A DNA stretch of 23,310 nucleotides. It comes from RUG563 sp045589355. Its GTDB lineage: Bacteria; Bacillota; Clostridia; Christensenellales; Aristaeellaceae. This document shows, piece after piece, positions 1 through 5,853 of this stretch. The DNA is taken from positions 1 to 23,310 of the forward strand of contig JAZNOW010000041.1 of the NCBI GenBank assembly GCA_045589355.1. The letters run 5' to 3'. Below the pieces are notes generated by a model that did not search any database, was not told the DNA's origin, and saw only the letters and a list, made by a program, of their open reading frames with translations. The stretch's first letter is position 1; each line of letters opens with the position of its first letter. Position numbers and translations under genes: made by a program.

Positions 1-13
1 GGTTTACAATCAC

Positions 14-40
14 AGAGAGGGGTTCGCCCCTCTCTTTTCT
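14..40 (+). terminator. Intrinsic terminator with UUCG loop
   Basis: A perfect 9-bp stem AGAGAGGGG/CCCCTCTCT closes a TTCG tetraloop and runs into TTTCTTTT. The T-rich side is on the plus strand only, so it should end a rightward transcript whose gene lies left of the window. UUCG loops on GC-rich stems are a classic stable terminator form. Confidence 0.85.
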
Positions 41-60
41 TTTGCTTTCCAGGAAATGAC

Positions 61-118
61 GGGGCAGGGGCTTATGCAGCCCCTGTACCCCGCAGCAGGG
101 CCATCGGCCCTGCACCCT
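61..118 (-). repeat. Paired-hairpin intergenic element, copy 3 (inverted)
   Basis: Two adjacent palindromes are seen: CAGGGGCT/AGCCCCTG at 65-85 and GCAGGGCC/GGCCCTGC at 95-113, the first with an outer GGGG/CCCC. Read on the minus strand the order is GGGTGCAGGG hairpin, then a GGGG..CCCC hairpin, which matches the order and flanking bases of the copies at 511-604 and 622-706. I infer a third, inverted copy of the same repeat family. Confidence 0.6.
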
Positions 119-199
119 TTCTGCGACATAAAAGACTGTCCTTCCAAACTTCTTTCCGCATGTTGCTTGGAGAACGGAAAGTGAGCCCACGGGCGCTAT

Positions 200-262
200 G
201 AAAACATTGAAAAAAGTCGGCCGGGAAAGCTTGCTTTCCCTCCGATCTTTTTTCATGTTTTC
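200..262. repeat. Long imperfect inverted repeat
   Basis: The arms pair as GAAAACA, AAAAAAG, CGG, GGGAAAG around a CTTG loop with CTTTCCC, CCG, CTTTTTT, TGTTTTC. They are separated by short internal mismatches, giving about 24 paired bases over 63 nt. It has A-tracts on the left and T-tracts on the right, so it could act as a terminator in either direction, but no adjacent gene end explains it. Confidence 0.6.
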
Positions 263-263
263 C

Positions 264-324
264 CCGGATGCACAGCATCCGGCCGGCGGTGTTCCACCGC
301 CCAGCCCGTGGGCGGCAGTGCCGC
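264..324. repeat. Three consecutive perfect palindromes
   Basis: CCGGATGC-aca-GCATCCGG (264-282), GGCGGTG-ttc-CACCGCC (285-301) and GCGGCA-g-TGCCGC (312-324) follow one another with few bases between them. Each is a perfect short stem with a loop of 1 to 3 bases, a form that favours cruciforms or RNA hairpins. No T-tract follows, so they are not ordinary terminators. Confidence 0.6.
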
Positions 325-388
325 AGCCAGCTCGCAAAGCTACCACCTTTATCAGCGAAGGGGTTTCTGCGTGTGGCAGTGCGGGCAT

Positions 389-435
389 CCAATTCGCAAA
401 AATACAATCTTCCTCTGCGAATGTGTGTCTGCGTG
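389..435 (+). repeat. 47-nt direct repeat, copy 1
   Basis: This 47-nt sequence recurs exactly at 451-497, with a 62-base period. It contains the inverted repeat ATTCGCA (392-398) and TGCGAAT (416-422). The 15-nt gap between copies holds a small palindrome, GCACC-agt-GGTGC. Confidence 0.85.
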
Positions 436-450
436 GCACCAGTGGTGCAC

Positions 451-497
451 CCAATTCGCAAAAATACAATCTTCCTCTGCGAATGTGTGTCTGCGTG
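451..497 (+). repeat. 47-nt direct repeat, copy 2
   Basis: Exact second copy of the sequence at 389-435, with the same internal inverted repeat at 454-460 and 478-484. Two units with no protospacer-like pattern and no cas genes in view do not make a CRISPR array. An intergenic mobile or hairpin repeat is more likely. Confidence 0.85.
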
Positions 498-510
498 ATG
501 CTCTGTTCCG

Positions 511-604
511 CCGGGAAATGGTTTGGATGATACATATTGCCATTTCCGGAATTGGGTGCAGGGTCATTGACCCTGCTGGGGGTGGAGGGGGCAAAGCCCC
601 TCTA
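511..604 (+). repeat. Paired-hairpin intergenic element, copy 1
   Basis: The unit contains a stem GGAAATGG/CCATTTCC (514-547), a perfect palindrome GCAGGGTCA-t-TGACCCTGC (558-576) and a GAGGGGGC/GCCCCTC hairpin (about 585-602). It aligns along most of its length with 622-706. The second hairpin differs between copies by changes on both arms that keep pairing, so the structure rather than the sequence appears to be preserved. Confidence 0.7.
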
Positions 605-621
605 GGTCTCCCCACGCAGCA

Positions 622-706
622 CCGGGAAATTGTTTGTCTGATAAGAATTGCTGTATCCAGAACCGGGTCCAGGGCACTGCCCTGGTGGAGGGGCGAAGCC
701 CCTCCA
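622..706 (+). repeat. Paired-hairpin intergenic element, copy 2
   Basis: The start CCGGGAAATTGTTTG parallels CCGGGAAATGGTTTG of the copy at 511. It continues with CCAGGGCA-c-TGCCCTGG (669-685) and GGAGGGGC-gaa-GCCCCTCC (687-705). The first stem of copy 1 is weaker here. The offset between copies is about 111 bases. Confidence 0.7.
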
Positions 707-730
707 TACTCTTCCCAGGCAGCCTACCTC

Positions 731-1699
731 TTACCCCCTGCGCACGGGGCGCACGTATTTGAAGGCATGGGCTGGGTTGTGGTAATAGTAGAAAAAGCGG
801 CCGGGCGCGGTATCCAGTTGGTAACCGGAAGCGTGATAATCGTAATCCTTCATGGCCTGTTCAATTTTTGCTTCCACGGCAGCAGCCTGGGTTTCGTAAT
901 CAAAGGGGCCATGTTCGAAGACGATGTATTCCCCTTCTGGTACGTCAACCAGCAGCATTTGCTCAGGCACAGGCCCGTCATACTCCACAGGCAGGCGCAC
1001 ACCGTAGCATTCCGCCAGCGGTATGCCCCAGCTGCAGATGCGGCCGGCCGGGTCATTCTGCCAGGCCATCAATTGGCCGCTGCCGCTGGAAAGATCGCCG
1101 GTACCCATATCATCCAGCTTACCCGGGATGGAATCCAGCAGGCCACAGATGGTTTCGCAATCCTGGCCGGGGATATGGCTCTGCTTTTCCCAGAAATCGA
1201 AATAGCCGATGCTTTCCAAATTGCGGATGTGCAGAAATTTGTGGGCCGGCAGGGTGACAAAGTAGGTTTTCACGGAGCTATTGGTATTTTGCATAAACAA
1301 ATTTTCCTTTCCAAGCAAATAACAGTCAAAGGGGCGAATGATGGTGCGCAGCTGCAAGGGAACCGGGCGCTTGCGGTAGACGCTGGGCGACACGCCATAG
1401 GCCTCCTTGAAGGCCCGGGTGAACGCCCCATGGGAGGAAAAGCCATAATCCAGCGCAATTTCCATCAAAGGCCGTTTGCTGTCCCGAACGTCCAAGGTGG
1501 CATAGGCCAATTTGCGATACCGCAAATAATCCCGGAAAGGCATTCTGGTAATTTCCCGGAATTTGCGGGAAAAATAAAAGGCCGAATAGCCCATTTTTTC
1601 CGCTATTTTCTGCAGCGTCATTTCCTCGTCCTGATGATGCCTGATGCAGGCGTCCATCACATCAATCACGGCTTGCATATTCCGGTGCAATTCGCTCAT
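731..1699 (-). CDS. AraC-family regulator with GyrI-like ligand-binding domain
   Basis: This 322-residue protein joins an N-terminal AraC/XylS-type DNA-binding domain (about residues 8-110) to a C-terminal GyrI-like effector-binding domain (about 150-320). The first half shows the two helix-turn-helix units, with IAEKMGYSAFYFSRKFRE and IALDYGFSSHGAFTRAFKEA, the latter close to the AraC signature. The C-terminal half has the GyrI-type VPEGEYIVFEHG strand and a YEYYYH-like end. Such proteins usually sense small hydrophobic or cationic compounds and activate nearby genes, but the ligand here is unknown. The start has a strong AAGGAGG 7 bases upstream. The gene is separated from the upstream operon by a terminator and has its own candidate -10 box, so it is probably a single-gene unit. 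No obvious transporter target lies beside it in this window. Confidence 0.9.
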   Translation of the reverse strand: MSELHRNMQAVIDVMDACIRHHQDEEMTLQKIAEKMGYSAFYFSRKFREITRMPFRDYLRYRKLAYATLDVRDSKRPLMEIALDYGFSSHGAFTRAFKEAYGVSPSVYRKRPVPLQLRTIIRPFDCYLLGKENLFMQNTNSSVKTYFVTLPAHKFLHIRNLESIGYFDFWEKQSHIPGQDCETICGLLDSIPGKLDDMGTGDLSSGSGQLMAWQNDPAGRICSWGIPLAECYGVRLPVEYDGPVPEQMLLVDVPEGEYIVFEHGPFDYETQAAAVEAKIEQAMKDYDYHASGYQLDTAPGRFFYYYHNPAHAFKYVRPVRRG

Positions 1700-1728
1700 G
1701 TCTTTCCCTCCTTCACAGCTGCATTTTC

Positions 1729-1734
1729 ATTATA
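1729..1734 (-). promoter_or_regulatory. Candidate -10 box for the AraC-type gene
   Basis: A perfect TATAAT on the minus strand lies 30 bases upstream of the ATG, in the gap after the operon terminator. No good -35 hexamer sits 16-18 bases upstream, so the promoter may be weak or activator-dependent. Autoregulation by the AraC protein is possible but is only inference. Confidence 0.45.
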
Positions 1735-1771
1735 CGCCTCTTTTTTTCAGCCCGCTTTACTTGACTTGCGC

Positions 1772-1804
1772 AAAAAACGCCCGTGGCATACACAGGCGTT
1801 TTTT
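1772..1804 (-). terminator. Terminator of the methyltransferase-barnase operon
   Basis: The minus-strand hairpin AAAAAACGCCTGTG/CACGGGCGTTTTTT (14 bp with one G-T pair, 5-base loop) starts 2 bases after the stop of the XRE gene and ends in six Ts. The matching A-run lets it also work rightward, but no rightward gene ends here. Confidence 0.9.
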
Positions 1805-1806
1805 AT

Positions 1807-2526
1807 TCACGTCAAATCCGCTTCCAGGCGCACACAGCGGCCCACAAAGGTGATTTCGTTATAGTTTTTGATTTCGCTTTCAAACGCATCGTCATACTTT
1901 TGCAGCATGGCCTGGTAATCGTTCACCCGCTTCACTTTCCGCAGCACACGGCCAAGCGGCGTTTGCACAAGCATAATGGCGCCGTCCACGGCAGCCTGGG
2001 CCGGTACCACCAGCACGATATCCCCCCGCTGCACGCGGAAGCCACGCAGGTCGTTATCCGGTGCCATGAAGTAAAACACCTTATCGGGGTTGGCGCCTTC
2101 AATTTTGCCGTTGGTGATGGGCAGCAGCCGGTGGCCCACTTCCTTCATCACGGCGTTATAGATGGGCACATGCTTTAGCACCCCGGCCAACGCATCCAGC
2201 CAGATGGAGCCGGACACACCGGCATCCGCCTTGGCTTCCGCCACGGGCTGCTTTTCCTTCTTTTCCACAGCCCTTGTCAACTGAGGAACGGCGGATTGAA
2301 GATCCACCGTGGCCGCAATATCGTCCAGAGAAAAATCCGCTTCCGTCTGCTGGGACAGGCCCATCACTTTCAGAATACGCCGGGCCTGTTCATCCTGAAT
2401 GATGCGGGTGCCCGCTTCCACTTCCATCAGGTATTTATCGCTGACGCCGCACTTGCGGGCTACCTGCTTATGGGTGAGCCCCTGACGGGTGCGTTCCAGA
2501 CGGATCAGGTCACCAAGTCTTGACAT
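1807..2526 (-). CDS. XRE-type regulator with S24-like C-terminal domain
   Basis: The 239 residues begin with a Cro/C1-type helix-turn-helix (about residues 5-57: LGDLIRLERTRQGLTHKQVA followed by CGVSDKYLMEVEAGTR). A charged linker follows, then a C-terminal fold resembling the LexA/S24 peptidase domain (about 135-235), seen in GFRVQRGDIVLVVP, a DGAIML segment and LRKVKRV. In self-cleaving S24 proteins a serine sits in a GDSM-type motif; here that position reads APDNDL, so the nucleophile appears absent, although the lysine-containing KVKRV strand remains. I infer a non-cleaving, possibly dimerising or ligand-sensing module. Its SD (GGAGGA) lies inside the end of the M28-type peptidase gene and only one base separates the stop and the start, implying translational coupling. 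As last gene of the operon it is a candidate operon regulator. Confidence 0.85.
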   Translation of the reverse strand: MSRLGDLIRLERTRQGLTHKQVARKCGVSDKYLMEVEAGTRIIQDEQARRILKVMGLSQQTEADFSLDDIAATVDLQSAVPQLTRAVEKKEKQPVAEAKADAGVSGSIWLDALAGVLKHVPIYNAVMKEVGHRLLPITNGKIEGANPDKVFYFMAPDNDLRGFRVQRGDIVLVVPAQAAVDGAIMLVQTPLGRVLRKVKRVNDYQAMLQKYDDAFESEIKNYNEITFVGRCVRLEADLT

Positions 2527-2527
2527 A

Positions 2528-3481
2528 TCAGTTTTCCTCCGCTTTCTGCTTGAGAAGGTTCAGACAGCCGTCGATGACGAACTGCAAATTGGCCTTTTCG
2601 CAAATGGTATCGCGCTTGGTATGGATGCGCTTCAAATGCAGGCCGAAGGTGGGATGCAGGTGCAGGGCGGCAATGGCATAGCCCTGTTTGAAAGAGCGCT
2701 GGTCGGAATTATAGCTGGCATGCTTGGCGGTGATGGCTTCGGTAACAAAGGTATCGTTACCGGGGTAGAGTTTTTCCAGGTTCGTCAGCACGTCGTCGGG
2801 GGTTTTCTTGGGCGCCACGATCATCATATGATTGCCGTCGCCGATGCAGTCCAGGTTCATGATGAAGCCGTTTTCCTTGATTTCAGGGTGCTTCTTGGCA
2901 AATTCCAGACTGCCGATCTTGCCCCTTTCCTCCTGATCGAAGAAAATGAAAGCGGCATGTTTCCGGTCTTCTTCCGGCAGCTGGGCCATCATTTCCATGA
3001 GGCAGGCGGTGCCGGAGGTATTATCGTTGGCGGTGTGCTTGTTGGCCGGGCCAAAGAACAGAAGGCCCAGGTAAATGCCAACCGACACGATAATCCAGCC
3101 TTCCGTAAGAATGAAGGACAGCAGTGTGTCATCCGGCACCAGACGGTTCACCGCAAAAATGCCGACAAAGCACAGCACGAACATGAACAGCATGACGGGC
3201 AGCTGCGCAGCAATCGTAAACAGGCCGTTCTTGGGAAACACCATATTGGGCAGGGGCAGCACCGGCTGGGTATCGTAATGGGCGGTGTAGATCACCTTGG
3301 CTTCATCCGGGTTGCCTACGATCAGGTTGCGGCACTTGAACATGTCTTTTTCGTATTCTTCCACCCGGCATTCATAGCCCATGTTCTTGATTTCTTCCTG
3401 TGCCCAGGAAAGAAAAGCAGTCTTTTGCTCTTTGGTTTTGCGGATCTGGTATTTTTCCAGCAAAGTATCCAGATATTTCAT
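2528..3481 (-). CDS. M28-family metallopeptidase with inserted membrane segments
   Basis: The 317-residue protein carries the zinc-peptidase signature of family M28 (aminopeptidase/carboxypeptidase type): TAHYDT (His68, Asp70), ANDNTSG (Asp153), FDQEERG (Glu184/185), MNLDCIGDG (Asp211) and a late RIHTKRD (His287). Between the first and second metal-ligand motifs are two hydrophobic stretches, about residues 87-111 and 120-144, long enough to be transmembrane helices. This would place the enzyme in the cytoplasmic membrane, which is unusual for the family core. No signal peptide is seen. I chose the start at 3481 because AAAGGAGG lies 9 bases upstream; an upstream extension of the frame would run through the barstar gene and looks non-native. 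Its substrate is unknown. Its place in the barnase operon suggests processing of a peptide or envelope protein, which is inference. Confidence 0.85.
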   Translation of the reverse strand: MKYLDTLLEKYQIRKTKEQKTAFLSWAQEEIKNMGYECRVEEYEKDMFKCRNLIVGNPDEAKVIYTAHYDTQPVLPLPNMVFPKNGLFTIAAQLPVMLFMFVLCFVGIFAVNRLVPDDTLLSFILTEGWIIVSVGIYLGLLFFGPANKHTANDNTSGTACLMEMMAQLPEEDRKHAAFIFFDQEERGKIGSLEFAKKHPEIKENGFIMNLDCIGDGNHMMIVAPKKTPDDVLTNLEKLYPGNDTFVTEAITAKHASYNSDQRSFKQGYAIAALHLHPTFGLHLKRIHTKRDTICEKANLQFVIDGCLNLLKQKAEEN

Positions 3482-3501
3482 CCTTTGTATCCTCCTTTGA
3501 T

Positions 3502-3789
3502 TTACACATAATCGCCGCTGCCCTGTACCAGCTGGATATCCAGCGTGGGGTTTTCGGCACAGCTGTCCAGGAACACCATCAGGAACTTGCCCCACTTATC
3601 GCCCATCTGATCGGCGGCTTTGGCACATTCTTCAATGATGATGCAGGTATCGGTCAAATCCGTGAGACAATCATGAAGGGCATCCAGGTTGTGACCATAA
3701 TAGTCGGGGAAGGAAAGGGCGGCTTTCAATGCCTCATGGGCATCCCGGGGCGTTTTCCATGCCGCTGCCGTCAACGTGATCTTTTTCAT
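3502..3789 (-). CDS. Barstar-family ribonuclease inhibitor
   Basis: This 95-residue protein matches barstar across the barnase-binding helix: FPDYYGHNLDALHDCLTDL against LPEYYGENLDALWDCLTGW in the classic protein. The two aspartates that plug the barnase active site (Asp35 and Asp39 in barstar) are present as Asp36 and Asp40; the interface tryptophan is replaced by His39. It would act in the cytoplasm, binding the barnase domain made from the gene immediately upstream and protecting the producer. The ATG at 3789 lies 1 base after the barnase stop, and its SD (GAGGAG) is part of the last barnase codons (EEIK), so synthesis is coupled. A TTG 18 bases upstream is less likely. Length (95) is close to classic barstar (about 90). 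Confidence 0.93.
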   Translation of the reverse strand: MKKITLTAAAWKTPRDAHEALKAALSFPDYYGHNLDALHDCLTDLTDTCIIIEECAKAADQMGDKWGKFLMVFLDSCAENPTLDIQLVQGSGDYV

Positions 3790-3790
3790 G

Positions 3791-4615
3791 TTATTTGATC
3801 TCCTCAAAAGTTTCGTAATGGTCCTCGGTGTAGAAAATCAGCCCGTCGTTGGAATAGACAATGCGCTTGGCATTGGCTTTCCAGCCGTCAAAATCGATAT
3901 CACATTCGTAATACTGGCGGCCCCGCTTCACCGGCAGGATCTCTTCATAATTGCCGAATTTGTCGCCGCCGATGCTCTTGCCCCAGGCCACGTCCCACAG
4001 GCCGCTTCTGGAGCCGTTCCAGCCCAGTTTCCGGGCTTCGTTCTTGGTGATGTAGTTGGAGGGCAGTTTGCCGTACTTTTTCAGGTAAGCGGCCACATGG
4101 TCCTTATCGGTATAGGTGCCCTCTTCTTCTACCTGGATTTCTTCTTCATCGTCACCGGAGCCAAACAGCCAGTCCATCAGGCCGGGCTTTTCGGTGGATT
4201 GAGGTTTTTCGGTGGCCTTGGGCTTTTGCGTAGCCTTGGGCTTTTGCGTGGCCTTGGGGGCCTGCGTTTCGGAAGGGAAGGAAGAAAAATCCGCATAGAG
4301 CAGGGTGTACAGTTCGTAATCAATTTCGCCGGTTTGCTCCAGGCCGAAATCCGCCTGGAAATCCTTCACCGCCTGTTCAAATACCCGGCTGTAATTGCCG
4401 TTGATATCGCCGTCATAAAAGCCCAGTTCCTTCAACACCGTCTGCATCTGCCGCACGGCCTGGCCGCCCATGCCCACTTCCAGGGTTTTGAAATCGCTCT
4501 GGGCCAGCATGGCTTCCGCTGCGGCATCATGGGGCGCTGCCAGGGCAAACGCACCGGTGCACAGCATAAGCAACGCAAACAAAAGGGAAAGGATACGTTT
4601 TACATTCGTTTTCAT
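3791..4615 (-). CDS. Secreted barnase-type ribonuclease with peptidoglycan-binding domain
   Basis: The 274 residues show a Sec signal peptide (1-26, KRILSLLFALLMLCTGAFALA), a PG_binding_1 domain (about 45-107, QAVRQMQTVLKELGFYDGDI), a linker with four hexapeptide repeats (KATQKP, KATQKP, KATEKP, QSTEKP; 121-144), an acidic stretch and a barnase domain (about 168-274). The last aligns with barnase through KLPSNYITKNEA, GKSIGGDKFGN, the general base Glu73 (Glu237), Arg87 (Arg251) and His102 (His266). Lys27 is also kept (Lys191), so it should be an active guanine-preferring RNase. The wall-binding module suggests it is held at the cell surface, either as a retained toxin or a nuclease for scavenging. 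Its SD overlaps the end of the methyltransferase gene 3 bases upstream, and barstar follows directly. I am sure of the domains, not of the biological target. Confidence 0.93.
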   Translation of the reverse strand: MKTNVKRILSLLFALLMLCTGAFALAAPHDAAAEAMLAQSDFKTLEVGMGGQAVRQMQTVLKELGFYDGDINGNYSRVFEQAVKDFQADFGLEQTGEIDYELYTLLYADFSSFPSETQAPKATQKPKATQKPKATEKPQSTEKPGLMDWLFGSGDDEEEIQVEEEGTYTDKDHVAAYLKKYGKLPSNYITKNEARKLGWNGSRSGLWDVAWGKSIGGDKFGNYEEILPVKRGRQYYECDIDFDGWKANAKRIVYSNDGLIFYTEDHYETFEEIK

Positions 4616-4618
4616 GGT

Positions 4619-5836
4619 TTAATCCTCCTGGTATCTCCATAAGGTACGGTTTCCGAACACATCCACGATCAGGATGGCCGGTGTGCCCCGCAGCTGGGGC
4701 AATTGCAAATAGGCAGGCAATGCGGGGGTATGCTTGCGTCTGGCTGCCGAGCTTTGGGCACGGAACACCCCGTCCTCCAGAAAGCCCACGCTCCACTGGT
4801 CCACATTATCCAGTCCCTTCACCCGCTCGTCTTCCCCCTGATAATCCTTCAGGCTGATATCGTGGAAGGCAATGCCGGGCACCAGCTCCGCATCAATGCG
4901 CACGTTTCTTTCTTCGCAGGGCATCTGCAGCACCAGGTCCGTTTCCAGAAGGCGCTTGCGGGTGACGCTCAAAGACAGGGGGCTGATATCACAGGTAAGG
5001 TAACGCCGGCCGGCCTGAGCCGCCGCTACGGCGGTGGTGCCGCTGCCGCCAAACAAATCCGCCACCAGATCCCCGGGCCGGGAAGCGGAAAGGATGATGC
5101 GGTTGAGCAGCGCCTGGGGCTTTTGGGTATCATAACCGGTGCGCTGAGGATCCTTCTGCTGGAGGTGGCTCACATCCGCCCACACATCCCCGGGGTACAC
5201 CGGTTCGTCATCGTAATACGTATAGGTTTTACCGCCGGACTGGATGGTGCGGTAGGTGCGCCCGTTTTCGTCCACGCAGCGGCGCATGTGATTGGAGCGG
5301 TTTTCGCTGCGGGGCAGGGGCACTTGCGTAATATCAAAAAACTGCCTGCGGCTTTTGCGGTAGAAAAGGATCACGTCGTGCTTGCGGGAAAAGCGCTTCA
5401 TGCTGCGCCCGCCGGACTGATACGCCCAAATGATCTCGTTCACAAAATTGCTTTCGCCAAAGATTTCATCGCAAAGGATGCGGGCATGGGCGCTCATGCG
5501 GCTGTCCAGGTGCAAAAAGAGGGAGCCCGTTTCGTTCAGAAGCAATTTCGCGTTTTCCAGGGCGGCACGAAGCAGCGCCAGGTATTCCGCCTTGCCGGAA
5601 AACTTATCCTGATATGCGGGCAGCACCAGGGCGTCCTTGCCTGTTTCCCAGCCCTTTTCCCCCACACGCATGCGCATGGAAAAATCCTCCCCCGTCATGA
5701 ACGGCGGATCCAGGTAGACCAGCTGCACCTGACCGGCATAGGCGGAAAAATCACCCCTGGCATCGGCAAAAAGCGCCGTGCCGCCCCGGCCATTCCCGTG
5801 CACTTCCGTGTGGCAATATGCTTGTACCCAGGTCAT
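4619..5836 (-). CDS. DNA adenine/cytosine-N4 methyltransferase (beta-class order)
   Basis: The 405-residue protein has the catalytic motif IV DPPF (43-46) ahead of the SAM-binding motif I, LFGGSGTTAVAAA (about 261-273). This order is that of the beta class of amino-methyltransferases, which modify adenine N6 or cytosine N4. YDTQKP (235-240) is the usual motif preceding motif I in this group, and NEIIWAYQSGGRSMKRFSRKHD (about 133-154) resembles the region seen in type II/III Mod proteins. A C-terminal stretch of about 100 residues after the core is not assigned. No restriction endonuclease is in the window, so it may be a solitary methyltransferase. The gene lies 17 bases after the Cys-rich protein and 3 bases before the barnase gene, in one operon. 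AAGGATG precedes the start. Target sequence cannot be read from the protein. Confidence 0.88.
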   Translation of the reverse strand: MTWVQAYCHTEVHGNGRGGTALFADARGDFSAYAGQVQLVYLDPPFMTGEDFSMRMRVGEKGWETGKDALVLPAYQDKFSGKAEYLALLRAALENAKLLLNETGSLFLHLDSRMSAHARILCDEIFGESNFVNEIIWAYQSGGRSMKRFSRKHDVILFYRKSRRQFFDITQVPLPRSENRSNHMRRCVDENGRTYRTIQSGGKTYTYYDDEPVYPGDVWADVSHLQQKDPQRTGYDTQKPQALLNRIILSASRPGDLVADLFGGSGTTAVAAAQAGRRYLTCDISPLSLSVTRKRLLETDLVLQMPCEERNVRIDAELVPGIAFHDISLKDYQGEDERVKGLDNVDQWSVGFLEDGVFRAQSSAARRKHTPALPAYLQLPQLRGTPAILIVDVFGNRTLWRYQED

Positions 5837-5853
5837 GGAAGGATCATCCTTTC

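Larger units (their letters stand above)
1..730. other. Non-coding region rich in palindromes and repeats
   Basis: I see no credible gene in this stretch. Open frames exist, but none has a recognisable product, a convincing ribosome site or a protein-like composition, and the longest runs antisense through the AraC gene. The region holds a terminator, three copies of a paired-hairpin element, a long imperfect hairpin, several short perfect palindromes and a pair of 47-nt direct repeats, each listed separately. Confidence 0.8.

Noticed and set aside
389..497. Possible CRISPR array
   Set aside because: Only two repeats, 47 nt long with a 15-nt gap, and no cas genes; the gap itself is palindromic.
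308..1864. Long open frame on the plus strand across the AraC gene
   Set aside because: It is antisense to a clear AraC-type protein, spans hairpins and direct repeats, and its translation shows no domain. GC-biased codon use on the minus strand leaves such open shadows.
3482..3595. N-terminal extension of the M28-type peptidase
   Set aside because: The extension runs in another frame through the barstar gene, looks unlike a peptidase N-terminus, and a perfect SD precedes the ATG at 3481.
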